Positions 1-6,581 of a DNA stretch of 32,565 bases are shown here, in pieces. The stretch spans positions 1 through 32,565 of the forward strand of contig JAJSZT010000042.1 in assembly GCA_030272815.1 (NCBI GenBank), in the 5' to 3' direction. A model generated the notes under the pieces. That model had not been told where the DNA came from and made no database searches. It was given only the letters and a program-made list of their open reading frames with translations. Each line of letters starts with the position of its first letter. The stretch's first letter is position 1. A program made the translations under genes and the position numbers. The stretch is from Deltaproteobacteria bacterium (lineage in GTDB: Bacteria; Desulfobacterota; Desulfobacteria; Desulfobacterales; ETH-SRB1).

Positions 1-213
1 GTCACATTTTGACTAGAGCGCAAGTGCGGGACATCCGTAAGTAAGTAAATAATTTAGTCAACGAATTGGCGGAAAGGCAGAAAGGCTGGGAAGAGGGGGT
101 CGTCTACCAGGAAGCGCCAGGAAAAGAAATTTTAATCAGACAGGATTAACGGGATAATCAGGATATAAGAAAAATATCTTGAAGAACAGTGTTTAACCGC
201 AGACTCACGCAGT
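1..213. other. Leading intergenic segment with repeat fragments
   Basis: I see no gene here. Bases 22-49 (aagtgcgggacatccgtaag and on to the double gtaagtaa) recur at 3358-3385 with 3 mismatches in 28. The stretch near 61-90 (ggcagaaaggctgggaag) resembles the degenerate 'aagctgggaag' tandem tract at 1620-1710, and 138-165 is an 'aggattaacgggataatcagg' repeat. The segment looks like accumulated intergenic repeat debris upstream of the DUF4258 relic. Confidence 0.5.
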
Positions 214-531
214 ATGTTGAAAAAAATACAAGATTGCTTCAGGGCAGAAGGACTGTATTACACCAAGCATGCCAGGGACGAAATGGAAGTCGAGGAATTA
301 GGCGAGATAAAGCATGAAGAGGTCTTTGAGTCTGTGTCGGGAGGTAAAATGATCTAAATTTACCCAGAGGACGAGCCTTATCCAAGTTGCGTGATTTACG
401 GAAGAACCTCCGAAAATAGGCCATTGCATGTCGTGTGTGCTTATTTGAATGATGATAATATAGCCATTATAATAACAGCCTATCAGCCTCATCCTGACCG
501 TTGGATAGATCTTATGAGGAGGAGAAAATGA
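214..531 (+). pseudogene. DUF4258 protein gene with an in-frame stop
   Basis: Read from ATG 214, this frame gives a DUF4258-like protein (start MLKKIQDCFRAEGLYYTKHA). It hits TAA at 355-357 after 47 codons, then stays open in the same frame to TGA 529-531. The second half contains YPEDEPYPSCVIYGRT, RPLHVVCAYL and a C-terminal AYQPHPDRWIDLMRRRK, all typical of DUF4258, so both halves belong to one protein of about 105 residues. The TAA replaces the residue just before I-Y-P-E-D; a CAA to TAA change would explain it. The final TGA overlaps the ATG of the zinc-finger gene (ATGA), the usual translational coupling of this pair. DUF4258 proteins are predicted small toxin-like nucleases. No good ribosome site is seen before ATG 214. 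If not a base-call error, the product is inactive. Confidence 0.8.
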
Positions 532-764
532 AGTGTGTCATTTGTAAAGGTTCAGACATTAAATCTAAGGTTGTTGATGAACAAATAAGAACAGAAAGAG
601 ATATTGTTTTGGTCACAATGAATGTTTTGGTTTGTTCAAGTTGTGGCGAACGATATTATGACAAGAAAGCTATGAAGAAGATTGAAGAGATCAGATCCAG
701 ACTCAAAAAACAGGATCTTGAAGTTAAGGAGGTTGGTAAGATTATGCGTGTTCATGCGGCATGA
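528..764 (+). CDS. YgiT-type zinc-finger protein (MqsA N-terminal-like antitoxin)
   Basis: A 78-residue protein starting MKCVICKGSDI. Two CxxC pairs (CVIC near residues 3-6 and CSSCGERYYD near 39-48) form the YgiT/MqsA-type zinc-binding fold. The basic, charged C-terminal helix (KKIEEIRSRLKKQDLEVKEVGK) replaces the HTH of full MqsA, so this is the short form commonly paired with DUF4258. ATG 528 is chosen over ATG 501 because AGGAGGAGA lies just upstream and the start overlaps the upstream stop. It is predicted to be the antitoxin partner of the interrupted DUF4258 protein, so it may now be an orphan. Family assignment is firm; the antitoxin role is inferred from context. Confidence 0.8.
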   Translation: MKCVICKGSDIKSKVVDEQIRTERDIVLVTMNVLVCSSCGERYYDKKAMKKIEEIRSRLKKQDLEVKEVGKIMRVHAA

Positions 765-778
765 TCAAGGAGGTTTCC

Positions 779-922
779 GTGTTGAATATAGATTATTTGG
801 CTAAAGACATGAATATGAAGCCCGAAGCGCTCATAAGAGAAAGCGTACAAACTTTTTTGAGGCGTAAGCTAAAGATTATAGAAACTGAATTGTGTTTGGG
901 GTCAAATGGGATAGCGGCTTGA
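779..922 (+). CDS. Small hypothetical protein, 3'-truncated antitoxin-like
   Basis: A 47-codon frame begins at GTG 779, preceded by AAGGAGG at about 767-773 and starting just after the zinc-finger stop. An in-frame ATG at 761 would add six residues. The product (start MLNIDYLAKDMNMKPEALIR, then SVQTFLRRKLKIIETEL) resembles the N-terminus of short helical antitoxin-like proteins with a 'xxLIxESxxxFLxxKLxxIExEL' pattern. The expected longer C-terminus is missing. The frame ends at TGA 920-922 inside a repeat (ttgacagcgaaatagctga, 919-937) that recurs at 1606-1624, so the 3' end was probably replaced by repeat DNA. Function is not recognised; expression depends on the strong Shine-Dalgarno site. 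Confidence 0.45.
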   Translation: MLNIDYLAKDMNMKPEALIRESVQTFLRRKLKIIETELCLGSNGIAA

Positions 923-960
923 CAGCGAAATAGCTGATGGCTAATAAGCTGATAAGCGAA

Positions 961-1245
961 TCATCTTTCCTCTTTTTTGATTATCCGAAATGTCTCCTCA
1001 TATATGCGGTCACGCGGACCAATGGCGACGATCTCGATTTTTTTCTTATTCGAGGAAATCTTGTAAACTATTCTGAAACGGCTTACTCGAAAGCTCCTTA
1101 ATCCGACAAGTTCATCTCTAAGGGCTTTCCCTGAATGTGGCTCAGATAAGATTGCCTGCAAAGAGGCCTTAACCTTCTTTTTAAGACGCGGGTGCATGCC
1201 GCGCACGAGCTGTACTATGTCATCAGGCACCCGGAGCTTATGCAC
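961..1245 (-). CDS. RelE/ParE family toxin
   Basis: A 94-residue RelE/ParE-superfamily protein (start MHKLRVPDDIVQLVRGMHP). Family features are the helical N-terminus, LRDELVGLRSFRVSRFRIVY (the strand with RxRYRIVY-like conservation) and the C-terminal strand EIVAIGPRDRIYEE. It starts at GTG 1245, overlapping the 3' end of the antitoxin gene by 8 nt, as in many co-translated TA pairs. RelE-like members are usually ribosome-dependent mRNA interferases and ParE-like members hit gyrase; the sequence alone does not decide which. The pair looks intact: full length, no frameshift. Confidence 0.9.
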   Translation of the reverse strand: MHKLRVPDDIVQLVRGMHPRLKKKVKASLQAILSEPHSGKALRDELVGLRSFRVSRFRIVYKISSNKKKIEIVAIGPRDRIYEETFRIIKKEER

Positions 1246-1501
1246 GAAACAATTCCTCCAGTGTATACAGATTTGCCTTCCTCTTTTTCAACACCGCGAG
1301 CCCCTTTCTAATTTCCTTCATCAATGCCGCGTCAGTACGAACCGCGATAGTTTCTTTCCAACTATCAAACTCGTCAGGGCTCACTAAGACCGCGGCGCTC
1401 CGACCATTTTTGGTAATTACTATTTCCTCGTCGGTCGTGCTCACTATTTCAACGAGCTTGCTCAATTTCATCTTGGCCTCTGAAAGTGATAATGTTTTCA
1501 T
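1238..1501 (-). CDS. Phd/YefM family antitoxin
   Basis: An 87-residue protein (start MKTLSLSEAKMKLSKLVEIV) with the Phd/YefM N-terminal DNA-binding fold and the diagnostic segment EEIVITKNGRSAAVLVSPDEFDSW. The C-terminal half (ALMKEIRKGLAVLKKRKANLYTLEELF) is the toxin-binding extension. A ribosome site (AAGGAGG) lies a few bases upstream of ATG 1501 on the minus strand. It is the first gene of the pair, so it probably represses the operon from a site in 1502-1600. Nearby TA modules are of other families, so this is an independent module. Confidence 0.9.
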   Translation of the reverse strand: MKTLSLSEAKMKLSKLVEIVSTTDEEIVITKNGRSAAVLVSPDEFDSWKETIAVRTDAALMKEIRKGLAVLKKRKANLYTLEELFRA

Positions 1502-1926
1502 TGAAGTCTACCTCCTTTTAGGTTGACCAGAATTTAGACTAAAAAAACATCTTGTATCTAAAATGTCAAGAAAATAATTCTATAGAAGGTCTCTTAAAGA
1601 GAGGGTTGACGGCGAAATAGCTGAAAGCTGATTAGAGGCCAGGAAGCTGGGAAGCGAGAAGGCTGGAAGGCAGAAAGGCTATGAAGCTGGGAAGATAGGA
1701 GGCTGGGAGGTGTTAGCTATGAAGAAGATTCTTGTAGATTTTTCAATAAAAGTCTAAATTCCTCATAAATATCTCTCCTGTGACCGACATAAAAAAGAGA
1801 TTGGGGCAAATAGTAAATAGGGAACGTTGGAAGGATGGATGGAATCCCTTCGGGGGGATGATTAGGATGAATAAAATGGATTCCCTGGCGGGAACGGATG
1901 GAAAAAAGATGGAAAAGGAGAAAATT
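1502..1926. repeat. Spacer with degenerate 'agctggaag' tandem tract
   Basis: No convincing gene lies here. Bases 1606-1624 repeat 919-937 (18/19). From about 1616 to 1712 the sequence is a degenerate tandem of units such as aagctgggaag, aggctgg and aggcagaaaggct. The stretch 1780-1926 is open in the frame of the next gene and has an ATG at 1867, but it lacks UPF0175 similarity, so it is left out of that gene. Confidence 0.5.
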
Positions 1927-2172
1927 ATGGAGTGTACGATACCTATACCCGACGATGTGGTTCTACAAATTAAAAATCAATGGCCCGATATTCCCAGACG
2001 AGCTCTCGAAGACTTGGCCCTGCAGGCTTACCGGAATGGTGTTATTACTGAATACGAGGTACAAAAACTGCTCAAGATATCGTCCCGCATGGAGCTGGAT
2101 GCTTTTTTGAAAGAATCTAATGCCTATATTGACTATACAGAAAAGGATCTTCAACAAGACATTAAAATATAA
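1927..2172 (+). CDS. UPF0175 family protein (antitoxin-type)
   Basis: From ATG 1927 the protein is 81 residues (start MECTIPIPDDVVLQI). UPF0175 hallmarks are PRRALEDLALQAYRNGVIT, a helix-turn-helix stretch EYEVQKLLKISSRMELDAFL and the C-terminal Y-I-D-Y-T-E-K-D-L. The start is supported by AAGGAG at 1915-1920, six bases upstream; longer in-frame starts back to 1780 have no site and add no family sequence. UPF0175 proteins usually sit just upstream of a DUF3368 PIN-fold toxin, and here a DUF3368 start follows 17 nt later but is truncated. A second UPF0175/DUF3368 pair of different sequence lies at 23103-23865. Confidence 0.85.
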   Translation: MECTIPIPDDVVLQIKNQWPDIPRRALEDLALQAYRNGVITEYEVQKLLKISSRMELDAFLKESNAYIDYTEKDLQQDIKI

Positions 2173-2189
2173 GAAAGTCTCTCTTGAAA

Positions 2190-2383
2190 TGAAAGTGGTC
2201 TCCGATACTTCTCCCATTTGTTATTTCTGGCTCATTGGCCACATTGACTTGTTGCCAGGTTTGTTCAATCACATCTTTATACCAGAAGCCCTCTGCTTTG
2301 AACTTAAACAAAATTCAACATTTTTCGAAGGTCTCTTACTGTCTAAGCGTTCTCAAACTCTTTTAGAAACTCGGAGGGAGTGA
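2190..2383 (+). pseudogene. DUF3368 (PIN-fold toxin) 5' remnant, broken by repeat
   Basis: The frame starts MKVVSDTSPICYFWLIGHID and continues LLPGLFNHIFIPEALCFELK, a clear DUF3368 N-terminus with the first PIN acidic residue in V-S-D-T-S-P. Family length is about 150-170 residues, but only about 40 family residues remain. From about 2298 the DNA (ttgaacttaaacaaaattca and on to cgaaggtctc, ending near 2336) matches the right end of the MITE-like element seen whole at 30436-30581 and, inverted, at 3083-3250. The remaining codons to TGA 2383 are unrelated and run antisense over the end of the PIN gene at 2343-2771. Insertion followed by deletion of the 3' part is the simplest history. The toxin is surely inactive. 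Confidence 0.75.
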
Positions 2384-2771
2384 GTATCCTCAATTTTCCA
2401 TAGGATTTTAGGGCAATGAGGTGCTGGTCTCCAGAAATGATGGTTTGGGCATTACCAGCTTCAGCACAGCGGATAAATTTGTCGTCTGAAGGATCGTCTT
2501 GAATAATTACGGGGCCATGCTTGGCTCTGACAACTCTAAAATAAGGTAAGATTTCATGATAAAGTATAAATTCTATTTCTTGTTCAGACAACTTGAACTT
2601 CGGATAAGCTAAGACACTGAGGTATTCGTCGATGATCTCCCGAGAAATAAAAGGTTGTATGTGCCCACTTTTCCATATCGGAATTAGCTTGCCCGGCGTA
2701 CCGCCAAACAGGGAAGCGGAAACAATCACGTTTGTGTCGATAATAACACGCCTTATTTTGACCTTGCCCAT
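2343..2771 (-). CDS. PIN domain toxin (PIN_3 family ribonuclease)
   Basis: A 142-residue PIN-domain protein. The first acidic residue is in VIIDTNVIVSA, the central glutamate in ISREIIDEYLSVLAYPKF, and the C-terminal acidic group in IIQDDPSDDKFIRCAEAGNA, followed by TIISGDQHLIAL. This pattern matches the 'putative toxin component, PIN family' group, predicted Mg-dependent ribonucleases. It follows the AbrB-type antitoxin gene with a 19 nt overlap, the standard order. All catalytic positions are present and the length is normal, so the module appears functional. Its 3' end faces the DUF3368 remnant on the other strand. Confidence 0.9.
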   Translation of the reverse strand: MGKVKIRRVIIDTNVIVSASLFGGTPGKLIPIWKSGHIQPFISREIIDEYLSVLAYPKFKLSEQEIEFILYHEILPYFRVVRAKHGPVIIQDDPSDDKFIRCAEAGNAQTIISGDQHLIALKSYGKLRILTPSEFLKEFENA

Positions 2772-2980
2772 TTTATCGCTTCCGTCACGTTATCCTGTTT
2801 CAGACCAAGCTTCTTGATCTTGGATCTAATTTGTTTCAGATCAGTATCATAAAATTTCAATGGTTTCATCATAATAAAACCATCTTTCAGTTCGACGTCA
2901 AAATATTTTACATCCGGCATTCGATCAATAATTTTTTTGGGAATCGTGATCTGATTTTTTGTGGTGATTTTTGCTAACAT
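2753..2980 (-). CDS. AbrB/MazE-type antitoxin
   Basis: A 75-residue protein (start MLAKITTKNQITIPKKIIDR) with the swapped-hairpin AbrB signature 'KITxKNQITIPK' at its N-terminus and a C-terminal helical tail (QIRSKIKKLGLKQDNVTEAI) for toxin binding. Ribosome site AGGAGACAAGGA precedes ATG 2980 on the minus strand. It forms an operon with the overlapping PIN toxin gene and is expected to autoregulate it by binding near 2985-3050. Confidence 0.88.
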   Translation of the reverse strand: MLAKITTKNQITIPKKIIDRMPDVKYFDVELKDGFIMMKPLKFYDTDLKQIRSKIKKLGLKQDNVTEAIKWARSK

Positions 2981-3082
2981 TTCCTTGTCTCCTTGTTATC
3001 CTACTTTACAGATTTCTTACAATGCTACAACTTCCCAGCAAGAAAATCAAGAAAAAATAGAGAATCGCCAGGAAAAGAAAGC

Positions 3083-3250
3083 TTGAGACCCTTGAAAAAT
3101 GCTCAATTTCGTTCAAGTTCAAGGAAGGCGAAAATTTTAAATGTAGGAATACATTGAGTATTTCGAGGCTTAAAATTTGAGACTGACGCTGGCACGAAGT
3201 GAAGCTTTAGCGCTATTTGGGCAAAAGGGGGCGTTTTGCAAAGGTCTCAA
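3083..3250. mobile_element. MITE-like element, copy 1 (168 bp)
   Basis: Terminal inverted repeats: TTGAGACCCTTGAAAAA at the left and TTTTGCAAAGGTCTCAA at the right, imperfect over 17 bp. It contains no gene. Inverted, it aligns along most of its length with 30436-30581, sharing gcccccttttgccc, the ATTTTAA...TTAAAAT inner palindrome around 'atactcaatgtattcct', and the ccttgaac..gaac..aattga..atttttca end. A fragment of the same end lies in the DUF3368 remnant near 2298-2336. Size, terminal repeats, lack of coding capacity and multiple copies fit a miniature inverted-repeat transposable element or a REP-like extragenic palindrome. No transposase or clear target-site duplication is visible. Confidence 0.6.
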
Positions 3251-3488
3251 AGAACTTGCAAGCAACTTATGCGGTAATATAAACAAACCACCTCCTATGG
3301 GTGGCAATTTGATTAATTGGGAATTTACTATATGAAAGCGTATGAGCCCAATGTGCGAAGTACGGAACATCCATAAGTAAGTAAAGAAACATTGGGGTCG
3401 GGGTCTTTAAAGGGAGGAGCGCTGGAGTCGCTAAGAACGCTAAGAAGCGCCAAAAAAATATTTAAAAATGAAGAGAGACTTAATATTC

Positions 3489-3791
3489 ATGAAAAACATC
3501 CTGGTTGTTGGAGGAGCGGGTTATATCGGCTCTTACATGTGTAAATATTTGGCAAAAAAGGGTTATAATCCCATAGTGCTCGACAATCTTGTATACGGTC
3601 ATCGGCAGGCAGTAGGGTGGGGGCCTTTTATCAAAGGTTCCATGGCAGATTCAAAACTGTTGAAAAGCATATTTACAGAGTATCGCGTTGAGGCTGTCAA
3701 GGAACTTGGTTGGAAACCTCAATTTGCTGATCTTTCTACAATAATTGAAACAGCCTGGAAGTGGCACAAAAGCCATCCTGAATGTTGGTAA
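3489..3791 (+). pseudogene. galE: UDP-glucose 4-epimerase relic with internal deletion
   Basis: The frame encodes a GalE N-terminus ([20 protein letters not shown], the Rossmann GxxGxxG, then [21 protein letters not shown] and [11 protein letters not shown]) joined in frame to a GalE C-terminus ([30 protein letters not shown]). GalE is about 330 residues; here only about 100 remain. The whole middle, with the catalytic S/T and YxxxK motifs and the UDP-sugar site, is missing between roughly codons 70 and 71. ATG 3489 gives the canonical GalE start; ATG 3468 adds seven unrelated residues. The product cannot be an epimerase. An in-frame deletion with both ends preserved suggests a single recombination event. 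Confidence 0.85.
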
Positions 3792-4352
3792 TGAGACCTT
3801 TTTTCTGAACCGAGACGAAGTATTGTGAGCGGTAGTGGAGTTCTTCCTTGTTGAACAATTATATTCAATGGCTAATGAATAAATTTATTCATTAATATAC
3901 ATAATTGCAACTTGTTGTCAAGAAATGAGAAACAATAGCTTCCGGTTTTTTATTTTCTAAATATTGTATTTGACATTAGGGAAAATTAAGAGATATTTTC
4001 GTAACTACTCAGGTTGGTAAGGCTGAAGACCGAAGATTTTTAGGGAAAAGACTCCCAGAAGCCAATTGTTTCCTTCAGCCTATAGCCGTCAAGCTAAAAG
4101 ACTATGAACGTCGAACATCGAACATCCAACGTCGAATTTTGAATAAGGTATTCTGCCAATTTATAAACTGGCGGAGCGAAGCGATTTCATCATTCGATGT
4201 TCGATGTTCAAAAAATCGCTCGATTTAGGACTAACAATAGTGAATAACACTCAGGAATCATCTGTTTCCTTCAGCCTATAGCCTTCAGTCTAACCAACCT
4301 GAGTAGTTACAAAATGGGTTTGCAAATTTCTGATTAGAGGATTTATCATTTT
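3792..4352. other. 560 bp leader of sat-cysC with nested inverted repeats
   Basis: No gene is seen. A candidate promoter is TTGACA at 3970-3975 with an AT-rich -10 (GATATT, 3992-3997). Downstream, 4001-4028 (gtaactactcaggttggtaa and on) pairs with 4283-4310 (ending aacctgagtagttac) as a long imperfect inverted repeat. Within it are two direct copies of a 'tttccttcagcctatagcc' word (4069-4087, 4265-4283), and between those an insertion of the GCGAAGC-core hairpin element (4104-4206). The leader therefore has an older repeat interrupted by a younger one. Confidence 0.5.
4104..4206. repeat. GCGAAGC-core intergenic hairpin element, copy A
   Basis: The left arm is made of GAACGTC/GAACATC/CAACGTC units (4105-4135). 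A core of about 55 bp includes tctgccaatttataaactgg and GGCGGAGCGAAGCGA. The right arm is ttcgatgttcgatgttc (4193-4209). The core plus inner arms (4133-4202) is identical to 28363-28432. The heptamer GCGAAGC is known as an unusually stable DNA mini-hairpin; in the core it sits next to a TCTGCCA/TGGCGGA stem. Confidence 0.7.
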
Positions 4353-6068
4353 ATGAATAATATAGAATACTCGGAACCTCATGGCGGGACTCTTGTAAAT
4401 CTTCTTGCTGATTCAGAACGCTGTAAGCTGCTTAAGGATATTTCACTTAAACTTCCGGATATTACACTAAATGAGAGACAGCTCTGCGATCTTGAACTCC
4501 TTGCAACCGGTGTTTTTTCGCCTCTAAAAGGTTTTATGGTCCGCTCTGAATATGAATCTGTATTGGACCGAATGCGTCTTCAAAACGATATGCTCTGGCC
4601 TATACCTGTTTGTCTTGACATTACTAACACAAAGGCGGGCACAATCGAGGCAGGCCAGTCTGTAACTCTCAGAGATCCTGAGGGTTTTCTTCTTGCAATT
4701 ATGCATATTGAAGATCTCTGGGAAATAGAACGCGAAAAAGAATCCTTAAAAATTTATGGTACTCTGGATCAAACACACCCCGGAGTAAATTATCTTTTAA
4801 ATAAATCCGGCGATTATTACATAGGCGGTAAACTGGAAGTATTAAACCTGCCGATACACTTTGATTTTAAACAGTTGCGTATGGCTCCGGAAGAAGTTAC
4901 AACTATATATAAAAAACTTGGCTGGAAGAGAGTTGTTGGATTTCAGACCAGAAATCCTATTCACAGGCCGCAGTTTGAAATGACTATTAAAGCAATGCAA
5001 CAAGCCGGCGCCAATTTACTCATTCTTCCTATTACAGGTATAGCAAAACCTGATGATTTTGATCACTATAAAAGGGTAAGGTGCTATCGTGAAGTGACCA
5101 ATCACTATCCGCCGGATTCTTACTTATTAAATTTACTACCCCTTGCCATGCGAATGGCCGGGCCAAGAGATGCACTCTTAGATGCAATTATATCAAAAAA
5201 TTATGGGTGTACCCATTTTATTATAGGATATGAGCATGGGAGCCCAGGCCTGGATAGCAAGGGGGGACAGTTTTATGACAACAATATTAGCAGGGAGCTG
5301 TCAGAAAAATATAGTAGGGAAATTAATATAAGCGTTATCCATTTTGAGGAGATGGTTTATCTGCCTTTTGAAGATGAATTTCGTTTTCGAAATGAAGTTC
5401 CTGCTAATACTCAGACAATATCTCTAAGTGGTTCAGATATTCGGGAAAGAATCCGTTCGGGAAGGCGGATACCTGAATGGGCTACATTCCCTGAGGTAGT
5501 TAAAGAACTTCAAAAAGCTTATCCTCCTCCTCATAAACAAGGATTTACAATCTTTTTAACAGGCCTTTCAGGTGCAGGGAAATCTACAATTGCAAAAATT
5601 CTTTATGCTCGTTTTCTGGAAATAGGAGAAAGACCTGTTTCCCTCCTTGATGGCGACATCGTCCGCCGTAATTTATCCAGCGAATTGAGCTTTTCTAAAG
5701 AACACCGTGACATAAATGTGCGACGTATTGGCTTTGTTGCAAGTGAAATAACCAAAAATCGTGGTATTGCTATATGTGCACCCATAGCACCATATTCGGT
5801 TACAAGGTCACAAATAAGATCAATCATAGAAGCTTATGGGGGTTTTATAGAAGTTCATGTGTCCACTCCAATTGATGTATGCGAAAAAAGAGATAGAAAA
5901 GGGATGTATGCAAAAGCCAAGGCCGGACTTATAAAGGGATTTACAGGAGTAGATGATCCTTACGAACTTCCCGAATCACCTGAGTTGCGCATAGATACCA
6001 CCGAGCTGACTCCTGACGAGGCAGCAAAAGAAATTCTGTTATTTTTGGGGCAAAAAGGGTATATTTAA
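4353..6068 (+). CDS. Bifunctional ATP sulfurylase / APS kinase
   Basis: A 571-residue fusion. Residues 1-390 are ATP sulfurylase (PUA-like N-domain, then the catalytic domain with FQTRNPIHR at 197-205, the R-V-R-C-Y segment, MRMAGPRDALLDAIISKNYG and SGSDIRERIRSG). Residues 395-571 are APS kinase, with P-loop GLSGAGKST near 404, DGD..R, FSKEHRDINVRRIGFVA and KGFTGVDDPYE. Together they would turn sulfate and ATP into PAPS in the cytoplasm, a donor for sulfotransferases; dissimilatory sulfate reduction uses an unfused Sat, so this copy is more likely for PAPS supply. Oddities: the conserved second histidine of the HxxH motif is glutamine (H204-R-P-Q207), and the usual GRDHAGPG loop reads GYEHGSPG near 292. 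The sulfurylase half is therefore divergent and may have altered activity. The kinase half looks intact. Confidence 0.88.
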   Translation: MNNIEYSEPHGGTLVNLLADSERCKLLKDISLKLPDITLNERQLCDLELLATGVFSPLKGFMVRSEYESVLDRMRLQNDMLWPIPVCLDITNTKAGTIEAGQSVTLRDPEGFLLAIMHIEDLWEIEREKESLKIYGTLDQTHPGVNYLLNKSGDYYIGGKLEVLNLPIHFDFKQLRMAPEEVTTIYKKLGWKRVVGFQTRNPIHRPQFEMTIKAMQQAGANLLILPITGIAKPDDFDHYKRVRCYREVTNHYPPDSYLLNLLPLAMRMAGPRDALLDAIISKNYGCTHFIIGYEHGSPGLDSKGGQFYDNNISRELSEKYSREINISVIHFEEMVYLPFEDEFRFRNEVPANTQTISLSGSDIRERIRSGRRIPEWATFPEVVKELQKAYPPPHKQGFTIFLTGLSGAGKSTIAKILYARFLEIGERPVSLLDGDIVRRNLSSELSFSKEHRDINVRRIGFVASEITKNRGIAICAPIAPYSVTRSQIRSIIEAYGGFIEVHVSTPIDVCEKRDRKGMYAKAKAGLIKGFTGVDDPYELPESPELRIDTTELTPDEAAKEILLFLGQKGYI

Positions 6069-6098
6069 AAGCGCTAAAGTGTTACGAGATAAAAATAT

Positions 6099-6581
6099 AT
6101 GTATCTTTCATACTACAACTTAAATGAAAAACCTTTTCAAATCAGCACAGACCCAAAATTTCTATGGTTAGGTGAAAAGCACAAAGAAGCTTTAGCAATT
6201 CTAACATATGGAATACTTGATAATAAAGGGTTCCTTCTTCTAACCGGCGATGTGGGCACAGGTAAAACTACAATCATAAATACGCTGTTAAATAACCTGG
6301 ACGATGATATAATCGCAGCACACGTCCCTGATCCCGATTTGGAACACCTTGACTTTTTTAACTTTGTTGCAAATGTGTTTTCAATAGATAAAAAATTCAG
6401 CACCAAAGGTGAGTTTCTTAATCATCTAAGCAAATTCTTGCATGATGCTTATTCAAAGAATAAAAAAGTATTACTTATAATTGATGAGGCCCAGAGATTA
6501 AAACCTGAGCTTCTCGAAGAAATACGACTTCTGTCGAACATAGAAAGACAGGATACAAAACTTTTAAATATTTTTTTGTAG
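6099..6581 (+). CDS. ExeA/GspA-like AAA+ ATPase, N-terminal part before frameshift
   Basis: Start MYLSYYNLNEKPFQISTDPK is the classic ExeA/GspA/MshM N-terminus ('YxxFxLxxxPFxxxPDPxF'). Walker A is GDVGTGKTT near residues 51-59 and Walker B LLIIDEAQ near 128-135, followed by EIRLLSNIE. The frame ends at TAG 6579-6581 just after KLLNIFL, within the AAA+ core. The next frame over starts exactly where the family continues (VGQEEF...), so the full protein needs a -1 shift at the seven-T run 6571-6577; this would make about 590 residues. ExeA-type proteins use ATP to help assemble secretins or remodel peptidoglycan in type II secretion and pili. Alone, this 160-residue product would lack the lid subdomain, the membrane anchor and the wall-binding domain. 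Confidence 0.8.
   Translation: MYLSYYNLNEKPFQISTDPKFLWLGEKHKEALAILTYGILDNKGFLLLTGDVGTGKTTIINTLLNNLDDDIIAAHVPDPDLEHLDFFNFVANVFSIDKKFSTKGEFLNHLSKFLHDAYSKNKKVLLIIDEAQRLKPELLEEIRLLSNIERQDTKLLNIFL
6571..6578 (+). other. Frameshift site, slippery T7 run (U UUU UUG)
   Basis: Zero-frame codons are ATT TTT TTG TAG. T6572 TTT TTG fits the X XXY YYZ heptamer for -1 slippage; after slipping, reading resumes at GTA 6578. The joined product reads LLNIFLVGQEEF, matching the ExeA pattern LLxIVLVGQPEL. One missing T, a base-call error in the homopolymer, programmed ribosomal slippage and transcriptional slippage are all consistent. No strong downstream pseudoknot or upstream Shine-Dalgarno-like stimulator is obvious. 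Confidence 0.6.

Noticed and set aside
1780-1926. Longer N-terminus for the UPF0175 protein
   Set aside because: The extra 49 codons have no family similarity, while ATG 1927 has a well-placed AAGGAG.
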